Shown piece by piece: positions 42,070 through 50,899 of a stretch of 64,000 nucleotides of DNA. The DNA is from an uncultured Eubacteriales bacterium. GTDB taxonomy: Bacteria; Bacillota; Clostridia; Oscillospirales; CAG-272. The notes beneath the pieces were generated by a model. That model searched no databases, was not told the origin of the DNA, and saw only the letters and a program-made list of their open reading frames with translations. The stretch's first letter is position 1. The number at the start of each line of letters is the position of its first letter. A program made the translations under genes and the position numbers. Where the stretch lies: positions 1 to 64,000 of the forward strand of contig CAJJIY010000005.1 in the NCBI GenBank assembly GCA_905187695.1. Direction: 5' to 3'.

Positions 42070-42087
42070 AGTTAGCATTGGCTAACT
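42070..42087. promoter_or_regulatory. Palindromic site AGTTAGC-ATTG-GCTAACT
   Basis: A perfect seven-base inverted repeat with a four-base spacer, about 28 bases before the ABC ATPase. The GTTAGC/GCTAAC half-sites recall DtxR/IdeR metal-regulator boxes, though the spacing differs. It could be an operator or an RNA hairpin. Confidence 0.45.
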
Positions 42088-42115
42088 TTGAAGAGAAAAG
42101 AAAAGAGGAAGAAAA

Positions 42116-42817
42116 ATGGCGATTGTGGAATTTTCGGATGTTTCACGGGTCTACCAAAGCGGTGATCATGAACAAAAAGCACTGGATCATGTAAATCTGA
42201 CTCTCCCAAAGGGAAAATTCATTGTGATTCTCGGCCCCAGCGGAGCAGGGAAAAGTACGCTCCTGAATTTGCTGGGCGGCCTGGACTGTCCCACTTCCGG
42301 CCGTATTCTGGTAGACGGACAGGATATTTCCACGCTGGATTGTGATGCCTTGGCCGCATACCGCGCGCAGAAAGTGGGCTTTGTGTTTCAGTTTTACAAT
42401 CTCATTCCCACGCTGACGGTGCACGAAAATGTCGCGCTGGTGAAAGAGATTGCGCCCAATGCCCTGTCGGCCACCCGGATGCTCGAAGAGGTGGGCCTTT
42501 CGGATCATCTGCGTAATTTCCCGGCCGAACTTTCCGGGGGTGAACAGCAGCGGGTTTCCATCGCGCGGGCACTGGCCAAAAATCCGGAAATCCTGCTTTG
42601 CGATGAACCGACGGGTGCGCTGGATTCCGAAACCGGCGTTACCGTGCTGAAACTGCTGCTCCGCATGGCGCGGGAATACGGCAAGACTATTGTGATTGTC
42701 ACACACAACCAGAATATTGCCCGGATGGCCGACCTGGTGGTCCGCGTCAAAAACGGTCATATTGAAACGGTCGAGGAACAAAGCGCTCCGGCCTCTGCGG
42801 ATGAGATTGACTGGTAA
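42116..42817 (+). CDS. ABC transporter ATP-binding protein (MacB/LolD type)
   Basis: A 233-residue ATPase. Walker A is GPSGAGKST, the Q-loop is in [10 protein letters not shown], the signature is LSGGEQQR, and Walker B with D-loop is [11 protein letters not shown], followed by the H-loop in VTHNQN. This sequence type drives FtsX-like permeases that export peptides or lipoproteins or detoxify antimicrobial peptides. AAGAGGAAGAAAA precedes the ATG. The permease starts 12 bases later. Confidence 0.93.
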   Translation: MAIVEFSDVSRVYQSGDHEQKALDHVNLTLPKGKFIVILGPSGAGKSTLLNLLGGLDCPTSGRILVDGQDISTLDCDALAAYRAQKVGFVFQFYNLIPTLTVHENVALVKEIAPNALSATRMLEEVGLSDHLRNFPAELSGGEQQRVSIARALAKNPEILLCDEPTGALDSETGVTVLKLLLRMAREYGKTIVIVTHNQNIARMADLVVRVKNGHIETVEEQSAPASADEIDW

Positions 42818-42829
42818 GAGGTACTTTGT

Positions 42830-45112
42830 ATGCTGAAGAAAAAATTATTCAGAACCATCGGCGCTTATAAGGCACAGTTCATTTCTATGATTATTATGAT
42901 CACGCTGGGCGTCGGCATGTTTGTCGGATTCAACATGGAATGGGTCAGCATCCAGTACAATATGAACGATTTTTTTGAAAAGACCGGATATGCTGATTAT
43001 TTTCTCGTTTCCGAGCAAGGATTTTCCGCAAAGGAAGCCGGCGAAATCGGTCAGATCGAGGGTGTGCGGGCCATTTCCCGTTTCCTGTCGGTCAATGCCG
43101 ATGTGAAGGAACAAAGCGGCGATACGGTGGCGCTGTCGGTCAGCGAAAATGCCGAAGTATCCGGGTTTATGCTGATGTCAGGCACCCCTTACGATGCCAA
43201 CGATCAAAAGGGCATTTGGCTTTCTGATCGCTACGCAAAAGAAAACGGGATAGAAATCGGCGATACATTGACCTTCCTTTACGGCGGTATGACGCTGGAC
43301 GGGCAGGTTCGGGGACTCATTAAATCGGGCGAACAAATGATTTGCGTGCGGGACAGCACGCAACTGATGCCGGATTTTTCCACGCATGGATTTGCCTACA
43401 TTTCTCCGGCCTTTTACGCGCGTGCGACCGGTCTTGATTACTATCCGCAACTTCATGTCCTGTGCAATCTTGAAAAAGAAGCGTTTGGCGAAAAAGCGGA
43501 TGCGGTGTTGGGACGGACCACTCTGTTGATGGAAAAATCCGAAACCCCCTCGTATTCGGCCGCTGAAGGCGAGGCGGATGAAGGGAAGACCATGGGGGCG
43601 ATTCTTCCCACGCTCTTCCTGCTGATCGGTGTGCTGACCATGACCACCACCATGCACCGCCTGACGGCCAAAGAAAAGGTGCAGATCGGCACATTGAAAG
43701 CGCTTGGCTTTTCGGATCGGCGGATTTTGCGGCATTATACGGCCTATGCTTTCATGGTCGGCATTTTAGGCATTGGCTTTGGCGTCGGCCTTGGATATGC
43801 CGTGGCTTATCTCATCATGAATCCGAACGGAATGATGGGCACCTATCTTGATCTTCCCCGGTGGCGGCTGTGCTTCCCGTGGTTCTGCTATCTTGTGCTT
43901 CTGGGCATTCTTTCGCTGCTCACGCTGATCGGTTATCTGTCTGTAAGAAAGATGTTGCAGGGCACGGCCGCAGACGCGCTTCGGCCCTATACGCCCAAAA
44001 AAATGCGGCCGCTGCTGATTGAAAAAAGCCGGATCTTTCACAAGCTTTCTTTCGGCGTCCGTTGGAATCTGCGGGATATTGCCCGGCAAAAATCCCGTAC
44101 AGCCATGAGTCTGCTGGGGATCATCGGTTGTACCATTCTGGTGGTTGGCTCCATGGGAATGCGGGATACCATGAACGCTTTCCTCAAAATGTATTATGAA
44201 GAAGGGCAGAACTACGCCGCCCGAATTTATCTTTCGGCCGATGCAAACGAGGCGCAAAGAACCGCCGTTTGGGAAAAATACAAGGGAGACCGCAGTGCCA
44301 CTGTCAGTGTAAAGGCCAAAGAAAAAACCGTATCGCTGGATATTTATGACCTTGCCCGGAATCATGTGCGGATTGCGGGAAAGGACGGCAACCCCATCCG
44401 CCCGCTTCCGGATGAAGGCGCCTATCTTTGCCTGCGATTGTCGGAGGAATTCGGATTGTCAGAAGGTGATACCTTTGAGATCAGCTCCTATGGCAGCGAC
44501 CAAATCTATACGCTCCGGGTGGCCGGTGTTTACCGCAGCGTCTCTGAAAGCATTGCCGTAAGCGCTTCTTACGCAGAATCACTGAATCTGCCTTTCGCCT
44601 TTGATTCAGTATATACCGACACGCCCAAAGAGGAGATTGTTGCGGATGCCGCCATTAAAACCGTACAGTCCAAACAGATGATCATGGATTCTTTTGAAAC
44701 CTTTACGGATCTGATGGACACCATGATTTATCTGCTGGTATTCGGCGCGTTGCTCCTGGGGGTGATCGTTCTGTACAATCTGGGTGTGATGAGCTATACC
44801 GAACGCTATCGGGAGATGGCCACGCTGAAAGTGGTGGGCTTCCCGGACCGGAAGATCGGCAGATTGCTGGTAGAGCAGAATCTGTGGCTTTCGGTGTTGG
44901 GCGTTCTGTGCGGCATCCCGCTGGGCGCGGCGGTGCTGAGCGTATTGCTGAAGGCGCTGGCCGGGGAATATGAAATGAAAATGAAGCTGACATTCGGCAC
45001 CTGCCTCATTGCAACCCTGCTTACGGTCGCCATGTCACTGTCTGTCAGTTTCTTCATTTCCTGCAAGAACCGAAAAATCGATATGGTGGAGGCATTGAAA
45101 GGAGTGGATTGA
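42830..45112 (+). CDS. ABC transporter FtsX-like permease
   Basis: A 760-residue permease with two FtsX/MacB-type units. An N-terminal helix (ISMIIMITLGVGMFVGF) is followed by a large extracellular domain and three helices (around residues 260-380); the second unit begins near 410 with its own extracellular domain and ends in three helices (from MIYLLVFGALLLGVIVLYNL). The conserved cytoplasmic turn appears twice (EKVQIGTLKALGFSDRRI and YREMATLKVVGFPDRKIG). It pairs with the ATPase at 42116. The substrate is unknown; a metal-binding protein gene lies downstream. Confidence 0.9.
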   Translation: MLKKKLFRTIGAYKAQFISMIIMITLGVGMFVGFNMEWVSIQYNMNDFFEKTGYADYFLVSEQGFSAKEAGEIGQIEGVRAISRFLSVNADVKEQSGDTVALSVSENAEVSGFMLMSGTPYDANDQKGIWLSDRYAKENGIEIGDTLTFLYGGMTLDGQVRGLIKSGEQMICVRDSTQLMPDFSTHGFAYISPAFYARATGLDYYPQLHVLCNLEKEAFGEKADAVLGRTTLLMEKSETPSYSAAEGEADEGKTMGAILPTLFLLIGVLTMTTTMHRLTAKEKVQIGTLKALGFSDRRILRHYTAYAFMVGILGIGFGVGLGYAVAYLIMNPNGMMGTYLDLPRWRLCFPWFCYLVLLGILSLLTLIGYLSVRKMLQGTAADALRPYTPKKMRPLLIEKSRIFHKLSFGVRWNLRDIARQKSRTAMSLLGIIGCTILVVGSMGMRDTMNAFLKMYYEEGQNYAARIYLSADANEAQRTAVWEKYKGDRSATVSVKAKEKTVSLDIYDLARNHVRIAGKDGNPIRPLPDEGAYLCLRLSEEFGLSEGDTFEISSYGSDQIYTLRVAGVYRSVSESIAVSASYAESLNLPFAFDSVYTDTPKEEIVADAAIKTVQSKQMIMDSFETFTDLMDTMIYLLVFGALLLGVIVLYNLGVMSYTERYREMATLKVVGFPDRKIGRLLVEQNLWLSVLGVLCGIPLGAAVLSVLLKALAGEYEMKMKLTFGTCLIATLLTVAMSLSVSFFISCKNRKIDMVEALKGVD

Positions 45113-45114
45113 AA

Positions 45115-45177
45115 ATGGCTTATCTGTTGCTGTTCCTGCTGTCAGGCGGCGTGTTTGCGCTGATCGCATTTGCGTAG
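45115..45177 (+). CDS. 20-residue hydrophobic membrane peptide
   Basis: ATG 45115 lies two bases after the permease stop, with GAAAGGAG about ten bases before it. It encodes MAYLLLFLLSGGVFALIAFA, a single membrane-spanning helix. Translation would be coupled to the permease. Such tiny proteins can be transporter accessory subunits, but this one is not recognised and could be a chance frame. Confidence 0.4.
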   Translation: MAYLLLFLLSGGVFALIAFA

Positions 45178-45223
45178 CCGTACCTGATGAAAAAAGCCAT
45201 TTTGATAAGGAGGAAAGAGAATC

Positions 45224-45483
45224 ATGGAAAAACTTACGCTGAAAGTTGACGGGATGCGTTGCGGCATGTGCGAGGCGCATCTCAATGATGCCGTCCGGAA
45301 TGCGTTCCGGGTGAAAAAAGTCAGCTCCTCGCATCAACGGGGAAGATGATCGTTATTGCCAAGGAAGCACCTACAGAAGCAGAGATTGCCCGTGTGATTG
45401 CGGGCAGCGGCTATACGCTGCTTTCTTATAAAGCAGAGCCTTTTGAAGAAAAATCATTCTGGCAGCGGATCTTTGGGAAATGA
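45224..45483 (+). pseudogene. Heavy-metal-associated (HMA) domain protein, frameshifted
   Basis: AAGGAGG precedes ATG 45224. The first frame reads EKLTLKVDGMRCGMCEAHLN, with the CxxC metal site of HMA copper/zinc chaperones, but stops at 45347 after 41 codons. From 45334 the next frame continues the fold (STGKMIVIAKEAPTEAEIAR, VIAGSGYTLLSYKAEPFEEK) to a TGA at 45481. One base appears to be missing near TCGCATCAACGGGG. Repaired, the protein would be ~86 residues, a normal HMA domain with a short C-terminal extension. It may be a pseudogene, a sequencing error or a recoding site. Confidence 0.78.
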
Positions 45484-45521
45484 GACGGCATGCTTCGGCA
45501 TGCGGCCAAGTCCCGGAAAAG

Positions 45522-45556
45522 AAAGGCGCAGGCAAAATGCCTGCGCCTTTCTTTTT
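45522..45556. terminator. Bidirectional terminator between the HMA gene and brnQ
   Basis: A 13-bp stem AAAGGCGCAGGCA/TGCCTGCGCCTTT with loop AAA, then CTTTTT. It overlaps the end of brnQ. Confidence 0.88.
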
Positions 45557-46931
45557 ATACGGTTTCGGTTTTGTTTCTGGTGGCAAACATCACAACCAGA
45601 CCGATGACAAATCCAACGGCGGCGGGAAGGAGCCAGCCAAGGCCCAGTTCAAAGAGCGGTACATATTGCTTCATAAAGTCCAGTACCGGGTGAAGTTTCA
45701 GCGCTGACAGCGCGGTGGCGGGGAGTGCCGCCAGAAAATCAAAAACGGCGGCGATCAGGGTGAAGGCTGTTGTGCACACATACACGCAGCGCCGGTTTTT
45801 AAAAGCCGCGCCGCAGAGCCCCAGCAGAATCAGCGTGATGGCCAGCGGATATAAGAACATCAGCACAGGGATGGAATAATTGATAATGGAATTCAGGCCG
45901 AGATTGGCAACAAGGAAGGATACGATGGAGAAAAGAACCGCCCACGCCCGGTAGGGCAGAGCCCTCGGAAACAGTTTTTCAAAGGTTTCGGCGGCGCTGG
46001 TGACCAGCCCCACGGCTGTTTTCAGGCAGGCAAAGGTCACGATCACGGCTAAAATCCAGTTGCCGGCATTTCCGAAATAGTGGCGGCTGACCTTGACAAA
46101 GACTTCGCCGCCATTGGCACTGCTTGGGAAAATGGCGGCGCTTTGTGCGCCGATTAGGGCGACCGCCAGATAAATGAGCGCCATGAAAAGGCAGCTGAAA
46201 GCGCCTGCCTTAACGGTGTTTCTGGCAATGGCGCCGGGCTTGGTCACTCCCTCCCCGCGGATGACATTGATCACCACAATGCCGAAGGCCAGACTGGCCA
46301 GCGCGTCCATGGTGTTGTAACCGTCTAGAAAACCGGTTGTAAACGCCCGCACGGCATAATTTCCCTGGGCGGGGACGGCAGAAATCCTGCCCATCGGATG
46401 AAGGAAGGCGGCAACCACCAGCACGCCAAGGAAGATCAGAAAAAGCGGAGTCAGAATTTTGCCGACAAAAGTCAAAATCTTTCCCGGAAAGAGCGAAAAC
46501 GCCAACACGGCCAGAAAGAAAACGGCCGAAAAAATGGCCAGAAGGGCGCTCAGATTGGCATCGCCTCCTGTCAGCGGTTCAATGGCCACGGTAAACGGCA
46601 CTGTAGCACACCGGGGAATGGCGAAAAAGGGGCCGATGGTCAGATACAGCGCACAGGTGAAAAACACACTGTAGCCTTTGCCGACCTTGCCGGAAAGATC
46701 GATGAGTCCGTCGCTTTTGCTCACACCGATGGCGGCCACTCCAAGCAGCGGCAGCCCAACGCCGGTAATCAGAAAGCCCAGCAATGCCACAAGCGTTTTG
46801 CTTCCCGCCAGACTTCCCATCTGAATCGGGAAGATGAGATTTCCCGCGCCGAAAAACAGACCGAAAAGCAGACTGGATATCAGAATGGTTTGTTTGAAAT
46901 TCAAGTTTTGGCGGGCTTTAGTATTTGTCAT
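45555..46931 (-). CDS. brnQ: Branched-chain amino acid carrier protein (LIVCS family)
   Basis: A 458-residue, 12-helix secondary transporter that imports Leu, Ile and Val with Na+ or H+. The family start LLFGLFFGAGNLIFPIQMG is clear, and IGPFFAIPRCATVPFTVAIE follows in helix 3. Length matches the family. ATG 46931 is preceded by GGGAGAG at eight bases; the in-frame ATG at 46946 begins within that site. It is a single gene convergent with the ABC/HMA operon. Confidence 0.92.
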   Translation of the reverse strand: MTNTKARQNLNFKQTILISSLLFGLFFGAGNLIFPIQMGSLAGSKTLVALLGFLITGVGLPLLGVAAIGVSKSDGLIDLSGKVGKGYSVFFTCALYLTIGPFFAIPRCATVPFTVAIEPLTGGDANLSALLAIFSAVFFLAVLAFSLFPGKILTFVGKILTPLFLIFLGVLVVAAFLHPMGRISAVPAQGNYAVRAFTTGFLDGYNTMDALASLAFGIVVINVIRGEGVTKPGAIARNTVKAGAFSCLFMALIYLAVALIGAQSAAIFPSSANGGEVFVKVSRHYFGNAGNWILAVIVTFACLKTAVGLVTSAAETFEKLFPRALPYRAWAVLFSIVSFLVANLGLNSIINYSIPVLMFLYPLAITLILLGLCGAAFKNRRCVYVCTTAFTLIAAVFDFLAALPATALSALKLHPVLDFMKQYVPLFELGLGWLLPAAVGFVIGLVVMFATRNKTETV

Positions 46932-47231
46932 GATATGCTCTCCCAAAATGGATGTACTTTTTTAAAGGTGCGGATTTGAACACAAATAAAATATTAAATA
47001 ACAGTATAACACAATCTTGGTTTTTTTGCAAGACTCTTTTGCCGAAAACCGAGCGTAAAAATGCTTTTTGCATCACCGGACTTCCGGGGGCGGGAAGCGT
47101 TTTGTTTTTCGGCGACAGAAAGCGACGGCTTTTTGCGGCGCGCGGTGTTATAATGGCCGGGCAGTTGAGCGGACGACATGCCCTTTGCGTGCGGTCCTCT
47201 CAAGGAAGCGAACCGAAAAGGAAGTGAAACG

Positions 47232-47573
47232 ATGATTAAAACACCCTATCATTATGAAGTGAAGGGCCGGGAAGGGCTTTTGATGATTCGTCTTTCCGGT
47301 GAAGTGGATCATCACAGTGCGCGCCCGCTCCGGGAAGAACTGGACAGGCTGATCCTGCAAAAACAGCCCCGCCGGTTGGTACTTGACTTGTCGGCCATTG
47401 AATTTATGGACAGTTCCGGTCTGGGGCTTCTCATGGGGCGCTTGCGGCTCATGCAGGAGCTTCGCGGCGTAATGGTTCTGGAAAATCCGAATCCGCGTAT
47501 CCGGAAAATTTTGCGGCTGGCCGGAATGGAGCGTTTTTTTGAGATTGACGGGGTGAAAGGAGAAAGAAGATGA
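47232..47573 (+). CDS. spoIIAA: Anti-sigma-F factor antagonist
   Basis: A 113-residue STAS-domain protein. The phosphorylatable serine lies in FMDSSGLGLL (S61/S62). When dephosphorylated by SpoIIE it displaces SpoIIAB from SigF. GAAAAGGAAGTG precedes the ATG; the in-frame ATG at 47178 lacks a good site. Its stop overlaps spoIIAB (ATGA). A TATAAT at 47149-47154 suggests a promoter without a clear -35, as expected of a Spo0A-activated promoter. Confidence 0.94.
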   Translation: MIKTPYHYEVKGREGLLMIRLSGEVDHHSARPLREELDRLILQKQPRRLVLDLSAIEFMDSSGLGLLMGRLRLMQELRGVMVLENPNPRIRKILRLAGMERFFEIDGVKGERR

Positions 47574-48106
47574 GAGGAAGAATGAAGGGCGAGGTCAATC
47601 GCCTTCAGTTGCGCTTGCCGGCACTGTCGGTCAACGAGGGCATGTGTCGGGCGGCCGTGGGCGCTTTCTGCGCCCAGTTGGGCCCCACAGCTTCACAACT
47701 GGCGGATATTCAGTGCGCAGTCTCGGAGGCCGTGACCAATTCGGTGGTTCACGCCTACCGGAGTTTTCCGGGAGACTGTTACATAACCGCCATCCTTTTC
47801 TCGGACCGTCGGGTGCGGATCAGCGTTCGCGATACCGGTTGCGGCATTCCGGATATCAAAAAAGCCCGGGAGCCGCTTTTTACCACCGACGCGGCCGGAG
47901 AACGCTCCGGGATGGGTTTTACCGTGATGGAGGCCTTTATGGACAGCGTGCGCGTTTATTCCCGGCCCGGGAAGGGCACGCTGGTCGTACTGGATAAAAA
48001 AGTGGGACAAGGGGAGAACCCCGGGAAAAAGGAGGAGCAGAGTGGAGGAGACAAGCCGGCAGGCGCGTCATTATGCGCTGATTCGGGCGGCACAGAGCAC
48101 GACTGA
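47570..48106 (+). CDS. spoIIAB: Anti-sigma-F factor (serine kinase)
   Basis: A 178-residue GHKL-type kinase that binds and inhibits SigF and phosphorylates SpoIIAA. ATP-site boxes are VSEAVTNSVVHAYR (N box), VRDTGCGIPD (G1) and ERSGMGFTVMEAFMD (G2). The usual length is ~145; here about 30 extra polar residues (GQGENPGKKEEQSGGDKPAG onward) follow the fold, because the frame runs on 65 bases into sigF. AAAGGAG precedes ATG 47570. Gene order spoIIAA-spoIIAB-sigF is conserved. Confidence 0.93.
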   Translation: MRGRMKGEVNRLQLRLPALSVNEGMCRAAVGAFCAQLGPTASQLADIQCAVSEAVTNSVVHAYRSFPGDCYITAILFSDRRVRISVRDTGCGIPDIKKAREPLFTTDAAGERSGMGFTVMEAFMDSVRVYSRPGKGTLVVLDKKVGQGENPGKKEEQSGGDKPAGASLCADSGGTEHD

Positions 48107-48788
48107 AGAAGCCGCCGGAGCCACGGACACGCTGGTAAAGGAAAATATGGGGCTTGTCTACAATGCCGTTGCCCGTTTCCGGGACCGGGGGATCGAGTAT
48201 GAGGATCTGGTCCAGATCGGGATTCTCGGGATGTTACGGGCCATCCGCACTTTCGATCTGTCCCGGGGAACGGCCTTTTCAACTTTTGCCGTGCCGCTCA
48301 TTGTGGGCGAGATCCGCAGAAATCTTCGGGATGACGGGATCCTTCATGTCAGCCGGACTTATAAACAGCTGGGCGCGCGGCTGGCGCGTGCCCGGCATGA
48401 GATTAGCGAACGGGAGGGCAGAGAAGCGACCCTTGCGGAAATGGCCGACGCGTGCGGCGTCGGGCTCGAAGAAGCGGCGGTGGCACTTTCGGCTTTACTG
48501 CCGGTCGAGTCGCTGTCCGGCGAACTGTATGAGGAGCAGGGAGAAACGCTTTCGGACCGTCTGACCGATGACGAGAGCGCAAACGAGCCCGAAATATTGA
48601 ACGACCGATTGGCGCTCTCGGCTGCCATCGGAAAAATGCCGCCGCTCTGGCGCCGGATTTTGCTGTTGCGCTATTTCAAAGACCGCACACAACAGGAAAC
48701 TGCCAATCTGCTGGGGCTTTCACAGGTAAAGATCTCACGGGAAGAGAAAAAAATTCTCTCTTTCCTGCGCGGGGAAATGACGGTGTGA
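48042..48788 (+). CDS. sigF: RNA polymerase sigma-F factor
   Basis: A 248-residue sigma-70 family factor that directs forespore transcription. Region 2 is seen in NMGLVYNAVARFRDRGIEYE, DLVQIGILGMLRAIRTFDLS and FSTFAVPLIVGEIRRNLRDD; region 3 in SRTYKQLGARLARARHEISE; region 4.2 in TQQETANLLGLSQVKISREE. The start is GTG 48042 with AAGGAGGAG upstream, inside spoIIAB, so the two are coupled. Confidence 0.94.
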   Translation: MEETSRQARHYALIRAAQSTTEEAAGATDTLVKENMGLVYNAVARFRDRGIEYEDLVQIGILGMLRAIRTFDLSRGTAFSTFAVPLIVGEIRRNLRDDGILHVSRTYKQLGARLARARHEISEREGREATLAEMADACGVGLEEAAVALSALLPVESLSGELYEEQGETLSDRLTDDESANEPEILNDRLALSAAIGKMPPLWRRILLLRYFKDRTQQETANLLGLSQVKISREEKKILSFLRGEMTV

Positions 48789-48813
48789 AGATTATGCGAC
48801 GGTCAGTCTGTAC

Positions 48814-48842
48814 AAAAAGGCCACCGCATTGCGGTGGCTTTG
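48814..48842. terminator. Bidirectional terminator between sigF and the cyclophilin gene
   Basis: GCCACCGC/GCGGTGGC stem flanked by A5 and CTTT. Confidence 0.75.
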
Positions 48843-48860
48843 CCAATTGCTTTGAGTTGT

Positions 48861-49595
48861 TCAGCGCGCGGCGTCGTTCGAACCGGAGTTCCCGGAACTG
48901 CCGCCTTCGGGAATGGTGACAAAATAGACGCTTTCAATAATGATTTCGGTTTTGGGCAGGGAATTTTCTTTGTTGACGCCCTTTTGCGTGGTGACGGGTA
49001 CGCGGCCGATGGCTTCTACTGTTTCCATTCCGTAGATCACGCGGGCAAAGGCGGCATATTTGCCGTCCCGCGTCTTGGAATCGGTCAGCATAATGAAAAA
49101 CTCGGTGTCCGCTCCGTTTTTATCATCGTCACCGTGATAAAGAGACATGGTGCCTTTGGTATGCGTCAGAAGATTCCCTTCGTAGCCGTTGGCCGAAAAT
49201 TCGCCTTCCACCCCCGTTTTATCGGCGCTTTCCTTTTTGGCGTCCGCCCCCCCGTAAATGCAGTAATTTTCCTGCACGCGGTGGAAAGTGGAGCCGTCAT
49301 AGGCGTGCGCCGCTACCAGCTCTTTGAAATGCGCCACGGTCTTGGGCGCATATGTAGAATACAGCGCAATCACAAAGGTGGCCCCGCCTGACAGCGTGAA
49401 CTGTACATAGTCAGTCGGCGCGTCGCTGGCCGGGAAAGTGTTTTCGTAATAGGATGTCAGTACAGAAGAACTGTTGTAGTTGCCGCTCACATCCGCGCTG
49501 CCGGAATCGTCAGGGCGGCAAAATGGCGTGTTATCACAGGAAAAAAGGGTAAAAACCAGAATCGCCAAAAGGCAAATCGAAAAAAAGCGTTTCAC
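48861..49595 (-). CDS. Cyclophilin-type peptidyl-prolyl isomerase lipoprotein
   Basis: A 244-residue exported isomerase. The N-terminal signal ends in lipobox LFSC (Cys 20), so the protein is anchored to the outer face of the membrane. Residues ~65-235 are a cyclophilin domain: FVIALYSTYAPKTVAHFKEL, YDGSTFHRVQENYCIYGGAD, GTMSLYHGDD, SEFFI-like TEFFIMLTDS, and FARVIYGMETVEAI. Catalytic Arg (FHRV) is kept. GTG 49595 follows GGAGG. The C-terminal GGSSGNSGSNDAAR is a flexible tail. Confidence 0.9.
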   Translation of the reverse strand: MKRFFSICLLAILVFTLFSCDNTPFCRPDDSGSADVSGNYNSSSVLTSYYENTFPASDAPTDYVQFTLSGGATFVIALYSTYAPKTVAHFKELVAAHAYDGSTFHRVQENYCIYGGADAKKESADKTGVEGEFSANGYEGNLLTHTKGTMSLYHGDDDKNGADTEFFIMLTDSKTRDGKYAAFARVIYGMETVEAIGRVPVTTQKGVNKENSLPKTEIIIESVYFVTIPEGGSSGNSGSNDAAR

Positions 49596-49687
49596 TCGGA
49601 ACCTCCGTTTGAATTTATATACACGGAAGAATCAATTCAAGACATGATTTCATCATTATTTTAGAGTGCAGGACACTCTTAAAACAC

Positions 49688-49716
49688 ATTATACCGCAAA
49701 AAAGAAAATTTGTCAA
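49688..49716 (-). promoter_or_regulatory. Perfect consensus sigma-A promoter for the cyclophilin gene
   Basis: On the minus strand: TTGACA (49716-49711), 17 bp, TATAAT (49693-49688). Confidence 0.85.
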
Positions 49717-49772
49717 CCCCCGTATGTTCTGCCCGGCTTCCCGCATACTAAAAATAAAGAGGGGGGATGAGC

Positions 49773-50873
49773 ATGAAGACCGAAAAATGGGTGAAATACG
49801 CGGCCGTCACGATCTGCGCGGCCGGTGTTTTTCTGGTTCTTTTTTTGTTTGGAAAATATCTCCTTCCCGCGCTTCTTCCGTTTGCGTTTGCTTTTCTGAC
49901 GGCGGTGTTGCTTCGCCCGGCGGTTCTTTTTTTGGAGAAAAAGGCGCACTGGCCGTTTTCTTATTGCTCGGTCTTTGTCACCACGGTCTTTTTGCTCCTG
50001 TTTGCCGGGCTTTGCTTTTTTCTTTGTTCCCGGCTTTTTGAGGAAGCGCAGAATCTTTTTTCGTTTCTGCTTTCCGATCTTTCAAACGAAAACGGCATGA
50101 TCTCTTCTTTTTTGGCTTTCTGGAAAGATCTCGGTCGTCGGCTCAATTTTCATCTTTCGGAGCGCTTTCCTGCCATTCGGGATTTGATCGGGGACCCGTC
50201 CGCTTTTATTTCGGAGACATTGCGCGGATTGCTTTCGGGGATCACGGCCGCGCTTCCGCCGTTTTTGCTGTCATTGCTCCGTTCGTTGCCGTCTTTCCTT
50301 TTCTCTTTTCTCATTTATCTGATTGCCACTTATTATTTTTCCCTTGATTTTTCTTTGGTCAGAGAAACGCTTTTACAGTGTCTGCCGAGCGCCCTTCGTC
50401 AAAAATGGCCCGGCATGAGAGAGCGTGTTTTCGGGGTCTGCCGACGGTATCTGCGCGCTTATTTCTTTATTTTTCTTCTGACCTTTGGCGAGTTGTTGCT
50501 CGGATTTTTGTCGCTGCGGTTAAACTATGCTTTTTTGCTGGCGTTGGTGACGGCGCTTCTGGATATCCTGCCGGTGCTGGGGGTGGGGCTGGTGTTGTTG
50601 CCTTTCGGCATTTTCGAGCTTTGCACCGGGCAGGTTCTTCGCGGGGTCGGATTACTTTTGCTTTATGCGGTCATCACGGTGGTCCGGCAGGTGGTCGAGC
50701 CGCGTTGGGTTGGCAAAAGTCTGGGCGTGCACCCGCTTTTGCTGCTGTTCGGTATTTATGCGGGTCTGCGGATTTTCGGCGTGGCAGGTCTGCTGGTGGG
50801 GCCGCTCGCGGCGCTGTTGATGCGGGCGCTGTTCCTTCTCCGGCGAAAAAAAGAAAACCGCGCACAGGATTGA
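49773..50873 (+). CDS. ytvI: YtvI-like sporulation integral membrane protein (AI-2E/PerM family)
   Basis: A 366-residue, eight-helix protein of the AI-2E transporter/PerM superfamily. The N-terminus (KYLLPALLPFAFAFLTAVLL, RPAVLFLEKK) and C-terminus (DILPVLGVGLVLLPFGIFEL, GKSLGVHPLLLLFGIYAGLR) match the YtvI branch, found in spore formers and expressed in the mother cell. ATG 49773 is six bases after GAGGGGGG; the ATG at 49767 overlaps that site. The transported substrate is unknown. No sigma-A promoter is evident, consistent with a sporulation sigma factor. Confidence 0.82.
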   Translation: MKTEKWVKYAAVTICAAGVFLVLFLFGKYLLPALLPFAFAFLTAVLLRPAVLFLEKKAHWPFSYCSVFVTTVFLLLFAGLCFFLCSRLFEEAQNLFSFLLSDLSNENGMISSFLAFWKDLGRRLNFHLSERFPAIRDLIGDPSAFISETLRGLLSGITAALPPFLLSLLRSLPSFLFSFLIYLIATYYFSLDFSLVRETLLQCLPSALRQKWPGMRERVFGVCRRYLRAYFFIFLLTFGELLLGFLSLRLNYAFLLALVTALLDILPVLGVGLVLLPFGIFELCTGQVLRGVGLLLLYAVITVVRQVVEPRWVGKSLGVHPLLLLFGIYAGLRIFGVAGLLVGPLAALLMRALFLLRRKKENRAQD

Positions 50874-50896
50874 CCTGCGTGCGGTTTTCTTTTTTG
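50851..50896. terminator. Bidirectional terminator between ytvI and the repeat protein
   Basis: AAGAAAACCGCGCACAGG/CCTGCGTGCGGTTTTCTT stem (one mismatch), loop ATTGA, T6 on the right. Confidence 0.85.
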
Positions 50897-50899
50897 AGA

